In this document: positions 1 through 6,775 of the stretch, piece by piece
Layout of the letters: every line of letters starts with the position of its first letter
How positions within the stretch are numbered: position 1 is the first letter of the stretch
Source of the DNA: Pseudanabaena sp. CAN_BIN31
GTDB lineage: Bacteria; Cyanobacteriota; Cyanobacteriia; Pseudanabaenales; Pseudanabaenaceae
Direction: 5' to 3'
Length of the DNA stretch: 7,960 nt
Assembly: GCA_026785865.1 (NCBI GenBank)
Contig: JAJAZG010000322.1
Span: 1-7,960, forward strand
Position numbers and translations under genes: made by a program
The notes under the pieces: model-generated
What the model was told of the DNA's origin: nothing
The model's input: the letters and a program-made list of their open reading frames with translations, nothing else
Databases searched by the model: none

Positions 1-1680
1 CAACGTGATAATGGAGATATTGCTTGGCACGGCGTAATTTTGGATGTGACTGCACAGAAACAAGCTGAAGAACGATTACAAAAAAGTGAAGCGGCTTTAG
101 TTGAAGCTCAGGCGATCGCCCATATAGGCAGTTGGGCCTTTGATATCCAAAGCCAAAAAATCACTTGGTCAAAAGAACTTTTCCATATGTTTGGGCTTGA
201 TCCAAACCAACCAGAACCGATTTTTGTAGACTATCTGCAAATGATTCATCCCGATGATCGAGTGTTGTTGCAGCAGTGTGTAGAACGAGCGAGCATTGAT
301 GGAACATCTTACACAATCGACTACCGCGTAATCCAACCCGATTATTCTATTCGTTATCACGAAGGACGTGGAGAAGTTGAACGGAATGAGCAAGGGCAAA
401 CCGTTCGCCTATTTGGTACAAATTTAGACATTACTGATCGCAAACAAATAGAATTAGAATTAATCAAAGCCAAAGAAGCCGCCGAAGCCGCGACTAAAGT
501 CAAGAGTGAATTTTTGGCAAATATGAGCCACGAAATTCGCACGCCGATGAATGGCGTACTAGGTATGACCGAGCTTCTCGAAACCACCAGTCTTGACGAA
601 GAGCAACAGGATTTTGTGAAAACAATTAAAGAAAGTGGTGATGCACTTTTGACCGTAATCAATGACATTCTAGACTTCTCGAAAATCGAATCAGGAATGT
701 TAGAGATCGAAGCTCACGATTTTGATTTGAGAGAAGTTGTGATCGCAGTTTGTAAATTATTAGAAAATCAAGCAAATACTAAACAAATTAATCTCCAATA
801 TACGATCGCTTCTGATGTCCCCACAAATGTAATCGGCGATCGCAACCGTCTACGTCAAATTTTGTTAAATCTAATCGGGAACGCGATTAAATTTACCCAC
901 GATGGAGGAGTTGACATCTCTATAACTGGTCAAGCCTTACCCGAATCAAATAAGTATCAGCTAAAATTTGCGATCGCTGATACAGGTATCGGCATTCAAG
1001 GCGATCGCATTGACAAACTATTTCAACCATTCACCCAAGCCGATAATTCCACAAGTCGCAAATATGGCGGTACTGGCTTAGGACTCGCCATCAGCAAGCG
1101 TCTAGTCGAGTTGATGCATGGCACAATTTGGGTCGAGAGTTGCGGTCAAGTTGGTGGCGACGCACCCAAAGATTGGCAAGCAGAGTCAAATACTCAAGGT
1201 TCAATATTTCACTTCGCGATCGCTGTTTCAACTAATAGCGCGATCACGCCACCACAAAAATCTAAAAAAGAATCTCAAACAAAACAAATGTCAACCCATC
1301 CCCAAATAGCAGAACAATTTCCTTTAAAGATTCTATTAGTCGAAGATAATAAATTTAATCAAATGGTGGCGATCGCGATGTTCAAACGACTAGGATATCA
1401 GATCGATAATGTTGCCAACAATGGATTAGAAGCATTACAAGCCATAGAAAATCAATCCTTCGATCTAGTGTTGATGGATGTGCAAATGCCAGAAATGGAT
1501 GGCTTAATCGCGACAAAAATTATTCGCACAAAATTAATGAGTCAAGTCAAGATTGTCGCCATGACCGCAAATGTAAGCCCCGAAGATCGCCAAGTTTGTC
1601 TAGATGCAGGTATGGATGATTACATCAGCAAACCAATCAATATGCAAAAAATTATTAATGCTCTTTCGCAAGTAAAGTAG
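1..1680 (+). CDS. Hybrid sensor histidine kinase/response regulator (PAS-PAS-HisKA-HATPase-REC), 5' partial
   Basis: The frame is open from the first base, so the gene starts upstream of the window; 559 C-terminal residues are visible. Residues 1-20 are the tail of one PAS/PAC unit (ending DVTAQKQAEERL). A second PAS fold follows at about 37-150, ending in the PAC-like DITDRKQ. A short helical linker leads to the HisKA H-box FLANMSHEIRTPMNG with the expected phospho-acceptor His177. The ATPase domain (about 280-412) has the N-box around Asn294, the G1 box DTGIGI starting at Asp327, an F-box (FQPFTQAD) and the G2 box GGTGLGLAIS. After a polar linker comes a receiver domain (about 443-557) with acidic pair Glu448/Asp449, phospho-acceptor Asp493 in LMDVQMPEMDG, and Lys544. 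No HPt domain is seen in the visible part. All catalytic motifs are intact, so it should autophosphorylate and pass phosphate to its own receiver. The input signal and output partner are unknown because the N-terminus is missing and no cognate regulator is adjacent. The stop codon falls inside a repeat. Confidence 0.95.
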   Translation, partial: QRDNGDIAWHGVILDVTAQKQAEERLQKSEAALVEAQAIAHIGSWAFDIQSQKITWSKELFHMFGLDPNQPEPIFVDYLQMIHPDDRVLLQQCVERASIDGTSYTIDYRVIQPDYSIRYHEGRGEVERNEQGQTVRLFGTNLDITDRKQIELELIKAKEAAEAATKVKSEFLANMSHEIRTPMNGVLGMTELLETTSLDEEQQDFVKTIKESGDALLTVINDILDFSKIESGMLEIEAHDFDLREVVIAVCKLLENQANTKQINLQYTIASDVPTNVIGDRNRLRQILLNLIGNAIKFTHDGGVDISITGQALPESNKYQLKFAIADTGIGIQGDRIDKLFQPFTQADNSTSRKYGGTGLGLAISKRLVELMHGTIWVESCGQVGGDAPKDWQAESNTQGSIFHFAIAVSTNSAITPPQKSKKESQTKQMSTHPQIAEQFPLKILLVEDNKFNQMVAIAMFKRLGYQIDNVANNGLEALQAIENQSFDLVLMDVQMPEMDGLIATKIIRTKLMSQVKIVAMTANVSPEDRQVCLDAGMDDYISKPINMQKIINALSQVK

Positions 1681-1725
1681 CTTGTAGCAATAACCTGAGC
1701 AGACAAGGGGCTTAAGCCCCTTGTT
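1673..1725 (+). repeat. 53-bp intergenic palindromic repeat, copy A
   Basis: This 53-bp unit matches the reverse complement of 3188-3240 at 46 of 53 positions without gaps; six of the seven differences are transitions. It ends in a palindromic block containing GGGGCTTAAGCCCC and starts inside the last three codons of the hybrid kinase, so it includes that gene's stop codon. Homology stops sharply at both ends. It looks like a REP/MITE-type dispersed repeat. The genome-wide copy number cannot be judged from the window. Confidence 0.75.
1703..1724. terminator. 22-bp perfect palindrome between convergent genes, possible bidirectional terminator
   Basis: A perfect 22-bp palindrome centred on CTTAAG can fold as a 9-bp GC-rich stem with a TTAA loop. 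It lies in the 60-bp gap between the convergent hybrid kinase and hrcA genes, where a bidirectional terminator would be useful. No clean run of T follows on either strand (TTCTTGAG on the plus strand), so intrinsic termination is only plausible. The same core is part of the dispersed 53-bp repeat, so termination may be a secondary role. Confidence 0.4.
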
Positions 1726-1740
1726 CTTGAGCAGAAAAGC

Positions 1741-2805
1741 TTACCATTTACCGATCGCGTCAGTCAGATGCAGTGCCGCCGCCTGTACAGAAGCGATCGC
1801 CCTTGTATAGCCCAATCGCGTTGGTCCTAATACCCCGACTGTGCCAACAGGTTTATCATCACAAAGATAAGTACTAGAAATAAAAGTACAGTTTTGAATT
1901 GGTGCAATTGAGATCTCAGAACCAATTCTAATGCTGACAGAATTGGCGGAAGGACTGGGCTGATTGACAATTAGCGCCATCAACGAAGCGCGATCGGCTT
2001 CGAGTAATTGCACGATATTTTGCACCTGTTGCAGATTAGAAAATTCAGGCTGACGTAATAACTCAGTTAAACCGCTAATGAACATTTGACCCAAAGCCGT
2101 GCGATCGCATAATTTCATTAGTTGCTGCAAAGACTGCTGCAATAAAACCGCATATTGCTGAAACTGGCGATCGAGATCGTCCCATTGCAAGGCGCTATTT
2201 AGTTCTGACCAATTTTTATCGCGCAAATGTTCGTTTAAGAAATTATTGAGAATATTTAATTCGCCTTCCAAAATTTCGGGCTTGGTTTCACTAGGCAAAT
2301 CCATCGTCACCGAGGCAGTGTGGTAAGTGTCACTAACCGCGATCGCCATCACTTTGCCATGATCGACCATCACTAATTGCAAATGCCTGATTCGCATTGT
2401 TTGCATATTTGGTGAAGTAATCACGGCAATGCAACCGCTAAGGGTTGCCAAAATCTGCGCCACATCGCGCATCACCCCATCAAGGCTAGACTTGCCAAGG
2501 CGATCGCGTTTACTAGCCAGAAATTGATCAGTGCTATAGGACAATTCGCTCGCAGGATCGATCAACTTATCGACATAGACGCGATAGCCTGAGTCTGAGG
2601 GGACGCGCCCCGCCGATGTGTGGGGTTGAAATAACAAACCACTGCGATCGAGCATACTCATCACATTACGAATCGTCGCGGGGCTAATATCAAAGTCATA
2701 CTCTGACACCAAAGCCTTAGAACCAACAGGTTCCGCCGTATGGATATAGTGATCGATTGTTGCCCAAAGAACTTTTTGTTCGCGATCGGTAAGTTGATGC
2801 TTCAT
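1741..2805 (-). CDS. hrcA: Heat-inducible transcription repressor HrcA
   Basis: The 354-residue protein has the usual HrcA length. The N-terminal winged helix (about 1-80) is clearly recognisable: LTDREQKVLWATIDHYI, then TAEPVGSKAL, then the recognition region ISPATIRNVMSMLDRSGLL and the wing HTSAGRVPSDSGYRVYVD. The central and C-terminal part matches the HrcA dimerisation/GAF-like region and ends in the family-type GPTRLGYTRAIASV segment. In the family, HrcA binds the CIRCE inverted repeat upstream of groESL and sometimes dnaK and represses them until heat stress; GroEL assists its folding. No CIRCE element (TTAGCACTC-N9-GAGTGCTAA) occurs in this window, so autoregulation is not supported here. 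The start is fixed by the conserved N-terminus; no Shine-Dalgarno is evident upstream of the ATG, which is common in cyanobacteria. The gene converges with the hybrid kinase and is divergent from the phosphatase gene, so it is probably monocistronic. It is flanked by inverted copies of the 53-bp repeat. Confidence 0.95.
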   Translation of the reverse strand: MKHQLTDREQKVLWATIDHYIHTAEPVGSKALVSEYDFDISPATIRNVMSMLDRSGLLFQPHTSAGRVPSDSGYRVYVDKLIDPASELSYSTDQFLASKRDRLGKSSLDGVMRDVAQILATLSGCIAVITSPNMQTMRIRHLQLVMVDHGKVMAIAVSDTYHTASVTMDLPSETKPEILEGELNILNNFLNEHLRDKNWSELNSALQWDDLDRQFQQYAVLLQQSLQQLMKLCDRTALGQMFISGLTELLRQPEFSNLQQVQNIVQLLEADRASLMALIVNQPSPSANSVSIRIGSEISIAPIQNCTFISSTYLCDDKPVGTVGVLGPTRLGYTRAIASVQAAALHLTDAIGKW

Positions 2806-2861
2806 AGTTTGTATCAGTGAGATAATATTGAAAAAATTCTAAAAAATGAATTTCAAAAAAA

Positions 2862-2867
2862 ATTATA
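2862..2867 (-). promoter_or_regulatory. Possible -10 element of the hrcA promoter
   Basis: The minus strand reads TATAAT here, an exact consensus -10 box, about 57 bases upstream of the hrcA ATG. No good -35 hexamer lies 16-18 bases further upstream (TAATAC is the nearest), and the region is so AT-rich that a chance match is quite possible. Confidence 0.25.
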
Positions 2868-2995
2868 AAATAAATCAAAAAAAAGTATTAGGCTTTTACT
2901 GCTAAATTTAAATTTTAAAAATCAAAAGCTTAACTAATACAATACCCAAATTCTTAATAAATCTGGTAACAACTTGTACCTATATGCAACTTTTA

Positions 2996-3024
2996 TGGAT
3001 TTGTGCGGCATCCAATGCTATAAA
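2996..3024 (+). promoter_or_regulatory. Possible extended -10 promoter for the PP2C-nnr unit
   Basis: TATAAA at 3019-3024 is preceded by TG one base upstream, giving an extended -10 (TGCTATAAA). A weak -35 (TGGATT, 3 of 6 consensus bases) lies 17 bases upstream. The box sits in a small ATGCT/AGCAT inverted repeat. If used, the mRNA would have a leader of about 260 bases running through the 43-bp palindrome and the 53-bp repeat before the ATG at 3295. Confidence 0.25.
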
Positions 3025-3132
3025 AGCATACAAAAATCATCGCTCTGGTTCGATACAATAGCCAAATGTCTCTTGAATAAATAGGTCAAATCCCCTAACT
3101 TAGTAGGTGGATACAGCGCCATAAAACTCAGA

Positions 3133-3175
3133 TAACTTTTTGAAAGTGCCGCTAAGCGGCACTTTCAAAAAGTTA
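3133..3175. repeat. 43-bp perfect palindrome (20-bp arms, 3-base loop)
   Basis: Arms of 20 bases (TAACTTTTTGAAAGTGCCGC and its exact complement) surround a central TAA. Pairing stops at both outer ends. The core GTGCCGC...GCGGCAC also occurs in the hairpin at 7562-7600. As RNA it would form a very stable hairpin on either strand; as DNA it could extrude a cruciform. There is no T-run after the stem, so it is not a typical intrinsic terminator. The location, upstream of the phosphatase gene and beside copy B of the 53-bp repeat, suggests a mobile intergenic palindrome or a leader structure. Confidence 0.85.
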
Positions 3176-3187
3176 CCTAATAGCCTT

Positions 3188-3240
3188 AACAAGGGGCTTA
3201 AGCCCCTTGCCTGTTCAAGTTATTTCTACAGGCTGCCTTA
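3188..3240 (-). repeat. 53-bp intergenic palindromic repeat, copy B (inverted)
   Basis: This is the inverted partner of the unit at 1673-1725, with 46 of 53 bases identical on the minus strand. The palindromic part (3190-3209, 20 bp perfect, centred on CTTAAG) is unchanged between copies, while the seven differences all lie in the non-palindromic flank or at its edge. Together the two copies bracket hrcA and most of its upstream spacer. The copy ends about 55 bases before the phosphatase start codon, so it would lie in the 5' leader if transcription begins upstream. Confidence 0.75.
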
Positions 3241-3294
3241 GAGACACCTATACCTTTCACCACATAATTTTGGCAAGCGATTAAATTAATATTC

Positions 3295-5169
3295 ATGGAA
3301 AACCAAGAGCAAGCTACGGCAGTTGAACAGCAATATCTTTGGGCAGTCGGTCTCGATACCGATACATTTCCGCCCGACTCACTGGTTGCCGATCGCTACC
3401 GTGTCATCTCCTCCCAAATTGTTGTTGATACGGACGCTTTTTCACTGCCAGAGTTACCGCTTGAGTTTCAGACCTATGTCGTGTCTTACCTCAAGTTATC
3501 GCGCTTGAGCTTACATTTACCGCGTCCTTACGGTTTATTGCTAATAGGCGAAGAATTAAATCTTTCCGAAGTATTTTTGTTAGAAAATGTGCCAATTGAT
3601 CGCCAAGGCAATCTGCATCCGACTTTGGCAGAAGGATGGGCAGCCGCATCAGCACTACGTCAAATCAATCTGCTCTGGCAAGTCCTCAACCTTTGGCAAC
3701 CCCTTGCCGAACAAAATATGGCGCGGACATTGATTGATCCCAACTTAGTGCGAGTCGATGGGATGTGGGTGCGCTTGCTAGAACTACAGGCTGATGTCGC
3801 CGCCGTAGATATATCGCAATTAGGTGATATTTGGGTGCAATGGATGGATCTGGCCAAGCCTGAGATTGCGGAAGCGATCGCCGAATTTTTCTATAGTCTT
3901 GGACGCGGCGAATATAACATCAATGGCGCGATCGCCTATCTTGATCACATGTCACTGAAAGTGATGGCAGCGCAGCCCCTCACAGTGCGGATGGCAAGTG
4001 CTACCGATGTCGGACAGAAGCGCGAACATAATGAAGATGCTTGCTATCCTGATGTGAAGCGCCAAAAACGCACGGAACAGGCGGATAGTTTGCGCGATCG
4101 CCTTGCGATCGTTTGTGACGGGCTGGGCGGACATGAGGGCGGCGAAATCGCAAGCTCCCTCGCGATCAAGACCCTTGAACAACAATTAAAAACTTTATTA
4201 CATCAAGCCGAAAACGATCCCGACTTTTCGGCTCAAGGATTTATTGCCCAACTAGAAATGGTGGCTCGTGTCGTCAACAATCAAATTGTGGCGATCAATG
4301 ACCAACAGCAGCGCCAAGCCCAGCAACGCATGGGGACAACCCTAGTCATGGCAGTGATGCCACGACCTCACGGCAAGATGAACAATGAAATATATGTCGT
4401 GCATGTGGGCGATAGCCGCTTCTATTGCGTCACCAAAGATAATTTGCGTCAAGTCACCCTCGATGATGATGTGTCAACTCGCGAAACTACATTGGGCTAC
4501 AACTTCTATGCCTATTCATCACAGCGTATTGACGGTGGCGCATTGATTCAAGCGCTAGGAACACGCGGTTCAGATATGCTTGTTCCGCGCGTGCAAAGAT
4601 TTTTTATAGATGAAGATTGTCTCTTGCTGCTCTGTTCGGATGGGTTGAGTGATTTTGATCGGGTTGAGCAGATTTATGAGGATTATCTGCTACCAGTTTT
4701 GAATGAAAATAAGCCTCTTGACCGCAGTTGTCAGGATCTAATTGATCGCGCTAATGAGTTAAATGGTCATGACAATATCACAGTTGCCTTAATGCGTTGC
4801 CGATTTAGACTAGCCGATCCCGATGAAGATCTGGCAAGTGAAAATGCTGTTCCCGCCGTGATTCATGATGTTGAGGAAGATATAGATACTGAAGATATTC
4901 ACCCTGAAGCGTCGGCTGGCGATCTGGCCGTGACATTAATCGACTCGAAAACTTCAGAAGAGTCAGGATTTGAACCTAGCGATATCGATTCGGCAAAAAC
5001 TGAAGTTGCAGTTCCCAAGCGAACCAGTAGTGCTTTTATGATCATCTTGATTTTAGTTGCCTTAATTCTCGGTAGTGGCTTAGCGGCGATGCAGTTTCCT
5101 CAAGTTAAAGAGTGGGTGCGCCAAAATTTGCCAACTAGTCTCCAGCAATTTGTCCCACCTAATTCATAA
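3295..5169 (+). CDS. PP2C-family protein serine/threonine phosphatase, membrane-anchored, with degenerate kinase-like N-terminus
   Basis: The protein has 624 residues. Residues about 230-500 form a complete PP2C (PPM) domain: REHNEDA with Asp248, CDGLGGHEGGEIA with Asp275, RMGTTLVMAVM, VHVGDSRFY, CSDGLSDF with Asp449, and HDNITVAL with Asp493. All metal-binding aspartates of the family are present, so Mn/Mg-dependent phosphatase activity is expected. Residues 1-225 look like a worn protein-kinase fold: DRYRV near 34, LLEN near 97, and DPNLVRVDGMWVRLLEL (148-164) at the place of the catalytic and DFG segments, without the catalytic Asp residues. A long acidic linker (about 505-575) leads to one hydrophobic segment (about 581-599, FMIILILVALILG) and a short tail. 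I infer that the catalytic part faces the cytoplasm. No signal peptide is visible and no Shine-Dalgarno precedes the ATG. The substrate is unknown. The stop codon directly abuts the nnr start. Confidence 0.9.
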   Translation: MENQEQATAVEQQYLWAVGLDTDTFPPDSLVADRYRVISSQIVVDTDAFSLPELPLEFQTYVVSYLKLSRLSLHLPRPYGLLLIGEELNLSEVFLLENVPIDRQGNLHPTLAEGWAAASALRQINLLWQVLNLWQPLAEQNMARTLIDPNLVRVDGMWVRLLELQADVAAVDISQLGDIWVQWMDLAKPEIAEAIAEFFYSLGRGEYNINGAIAYLDHMSLKVMAAQPLTVRMASATDVGQKREHNEDACYPDVKRQKRTEQADSLRDRLAIVCDGLGGHEGGEIASSLAIKTLEQQLKTLLHQAENDPDFSAQGFIAQLEMVARVVNNQIVAINDQQQRQAQQRMGTTLVMAVMPRPHGKMNNEIYVVHVGDSRFYCVTKDNLRQVTLDDDVSTRETTLGYNFYAYSSQRIDGGALIQALGTRGSDMLVPRVQRFFIDEDCLLLLCSDGLSDFDRVEQIYEDYLLPVLNENKPLDRSCQDLIDRANELNGHDNITVALMRCRFRLADPDEDLASENAVPAVIHDVEEDIDTEDIHPEASAGDLAVTLIDSKTSEESGFEPSDIDSAKTEVAVPKRTSSAFMIILILVALILGSGLAAMQFPQVKEWVRQNLPTSLQQFVPPNS

Positions 5170-6720
5170 ATGGTCGCCCTTTCTTCACAGGCGATCGCCA
5201 CTGCTTCACAAATGCAAGCGATCGAAAATCTGATCTTTCAGGCAGGAATGCCCGTTGCGGCGCTGATGGAGAAAGTGGCGCTGCGGATTACCCAGCGATT
5301 AACTGAACTCTATCCTGCTCAATCCTATGGGCGTGTCGGTGTATTAGTTGGCTCAGGGCATAACGGCGGTGATGCTTTAGTTGTTGCCAGAGAACTGCAT
5401 CATCAAGGGCGACAGGTCAAAATCTATACGCCGTTCGCAAAGTCCAAACCCTTAACGCGAGTGCATAGTTGCTATGCCAAAAGTCTGGGGATTCCCTTTG
5501 TAAGTTTGGAGTCGTTGCAAGATTGCGATCTGATTATCGATGGCATATTTGGATTTGGATTGGAACGTGATCTGGTTGGCGATGTGGCGATCGCTATTAA
5601 CACGATTAATAATTGGCAGATCCCAATTCTCAGCATCGATATGCCATCAGGAATTCACACCGATCGCGGCGATGTGATGGGGACGGCGATTCGCGCCAGA
5701 AATACATTTTGTTTAGGTTTATGGAAGCGCGGCTTACTGACAGAAGTAGCCACGCCCTATGTCGGTAAACTCGAAAGAATTAGTTTTGATATTCCCGAAA
5801 AATTTGTGTTGCAAATCCTTGGCGATCAGCATCAATTATGGCGAATCAATCCGCAAGCAATACTGCGCGATCGCTTACCAATTAAACGAAATGCGATCGC
5901 CCATAAATACGAAATCGGACATTTGCTCTTGGTCGTTGGTTCTCAAAAATATGGCGGCGCAGCACTTTTAGCCGCAATGGGCGCAAAAGCCACAGGCGTG
6001 GGCATGTTATCGATCGCCGTTCCCCATTCCCTCAAATCACTGATCCTCGCCCAAGTTCCTGATGCTTTAGTAATTGGCTGTCCTGAAACCGCATCTGGCG
6101 CGATCGCCGCCTTACCCGATCTCGACTTTCAGAAATATCAAGCGATCGCCTGTGGTTGTGGACTTTCTTTAGATGCGATCCCAATTGTGGAGCAAATTAT
6201 AAATAGCGATCGCCCTCTAGTTCTGGATGCTGATGGATTGAATGCTTTAGCCGCTATGGGAAAAGCGCAAATTATCCAAAAATCAAATCAACGCAATAGT
6301 GCGCTGATTTTGACACCACATTGGGGAGAATTTTGTCGATTGTTTCCAGATTTGCTTGAAGTGGAGCGTTTAGAAGCTTTGCAAATTGCCGTAAATTTGA
6401 CTAAATCGACAATTTTATTGAAGGGTGCAAGAACAGCGATCGCTTTCTCTAAAAATACAGAATCTCAAGTATGGATTAATCCAGAAAGTACCGCAGCCTT
6501 AGCAAGAGGCGGCAGTGGCGATGTGCTAGCAGGAATGATTGGGGGAATGTTGGCGCAAGGATTAGCGGCGAGTGAGGTGGCGATCGGGGCGACAGTTTGG
6601 CATTCTCAAGCAGCGATATGGCTAGCTAGTCAGCGAACTGAAATGGGAGTTGATCCTGTGACGCTTGCTCAAAATTTATTGCCATTTTTAAACCAAGAGT
6701 TTTTAGCATTTGCGGAGTGA
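5170..6720 (+). CDS. nnr: Bifunctional NAD(P)HX epimerase / ADP-dependent NAD(P)HX dehydratase
   Basis: The 516-residue fusion matches the length of bifunctional YjeF/Nnr proteins. The N-terminal YjeF_N part (about 1-215) has the Rossmann-like GSGHNGGDALVVA loop (61-73), DGIFGFGLERD around Asp124 and SIDMPSGIHTDRGDV around Asp157, typical of the epimerase. The C-terminal ribokinase-like part (about 230-510) has GGAALLAAMGAKATGVGMLSIAVP, LDADGLNAL (Asp353/Asp355), TPHWGEF (His384, Glu387) and GGSGDVLAG with the key Asp451, as in ADP-dependent dehydratases. In the family these activities repair hydrated NADH/NADPH, converting the R epimer to S and dehydrating it at the expense of ADP; the enzyme is cytoplasmic. 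The ATG directly follows the TAA of the phosphatase gene (TAAATG), which suggests translational coupling. MVALSSQAIATASQMQAIE fits the family N-terminus, supporting this start. All motifs appear intact. Confidence 0.94.
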   Translation: MVALSSQAIATASQMQAIENLIFQAGMPVAALMEKVALRITQRLTELYPAQSYGRVGVLVGSGHNGGDALVVARELHHQGRQVKIYTPFAKSKPLTRVHSCYAKSLGIPFVSLESLQDCDLIIDGIFGFGLERDLVGDVAIAINTINNWQIPILSIDMPSGIHTDRGDVMGTAIRARNTFCLGLWKRGLLTEVATPYVGKLERISFDIPEKFVLQILGDQHQLWRINPQAILRDRLPIKRNAIAHKYEIGHLLLVVGSQKYGGAALLAAMGAKATGVGMLSIAVPHSLKSLILAQVPDALVIGCPETASGAIAALPDLDFQKYQAIACGCGLSLDAIPIVEQIINSDRPLVLDADGLNALAAMGKAQIIQKSNQRNSALILTPHWGEFCRLFPDLLEVERLEALQIAVNLTKSTILLKGARTAIAFSKNTESQVWINPESTAALARGGSGDVLAGMIGGMLAQGLAASEVAIGATVWHSQAAIWLASQRTEMGVDPVTLAQNLLPFLNQEFLAFAE

Positions 6721-6762
6721 AATTTCGGCGATGAGTTGAGATATGGTGGCGCAAATGCTAAA
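6702..6762. terminator. Long-loop inverted repeat over the nnr stop codon, weak terminator candidate
   Basis: TTTAGCATTTGCG (6702-6714, last codons of nnr) is exactly repeated in inverted orientation at 6750-6762, giving 13-bp arms around a 35-base loop that contains the stop codon. It covers the convergent junction between nnr and the chelatase gene. The long loop and lack of a T-run (AAACCCCTACTG follows) make it a poor intrinsic terminator, but no better candidate lies in the 55-bp gap. Confidence 0.3.
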
Positions 6763-6775
6763 CCCCTACTGTTGA

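Larger units (their letters stand above)
2806..3294. other. 489-bp divergent spacer between hrcA and the PP2C gene
   Basis: No supported gene is present. The hrcA-proximal part (about 2811-2950) is strongly AT-rich with A and T runs and may hold the hrcA promoter. The middle (about 2990-3060) holds an extended -10-like site reading towards the phosphatase gene. The distal part carries the 43-bp perfect palindrome and copy B of the 53-bp repeat, 12 bases apart. No GCGATCGC octamer occurs here. Two tiny ATG-initiated frames of 25 and 29 codons around 2984-3084 have no ribosome-binding site and no recognisable product. Confidence 0.7.

Noticed and set aside
357..668. 103-codon minus-strand ORF inside the hybrid kinase gene
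   Set aside because: It is opposite the well-conserved PAS and H-box coding sequence and is explained as a shadow frame.
40..1680. A complete hybrid kinase gene starting at TTG 40
   Set aside because: The frame is open back to base 1 and the residues before 40 (GDIAWHGVI) belong to a PAC motif, so the gene begins outside the window.
2984..3084. Small ORFs of 25 and 29 codons upstream of the phosphatase gene
   Set aside because: They overlap each other in different frames, lack ribosome-binding sites and show no recognisable motif.
3133..3209. Attachment site or integrated element near copy B
   Set aside because: No integrase, tRNA gene or direct-repeat boundary is visible; the palindromes alone do not support it.
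2806..3294. CIRCE operator for HrcA autoregulation
   Set aside because: No TTAGCACTC-N9-GAGTGCTAA or close variant is found in the spacer; the palindromes present have different sequence and spacing.
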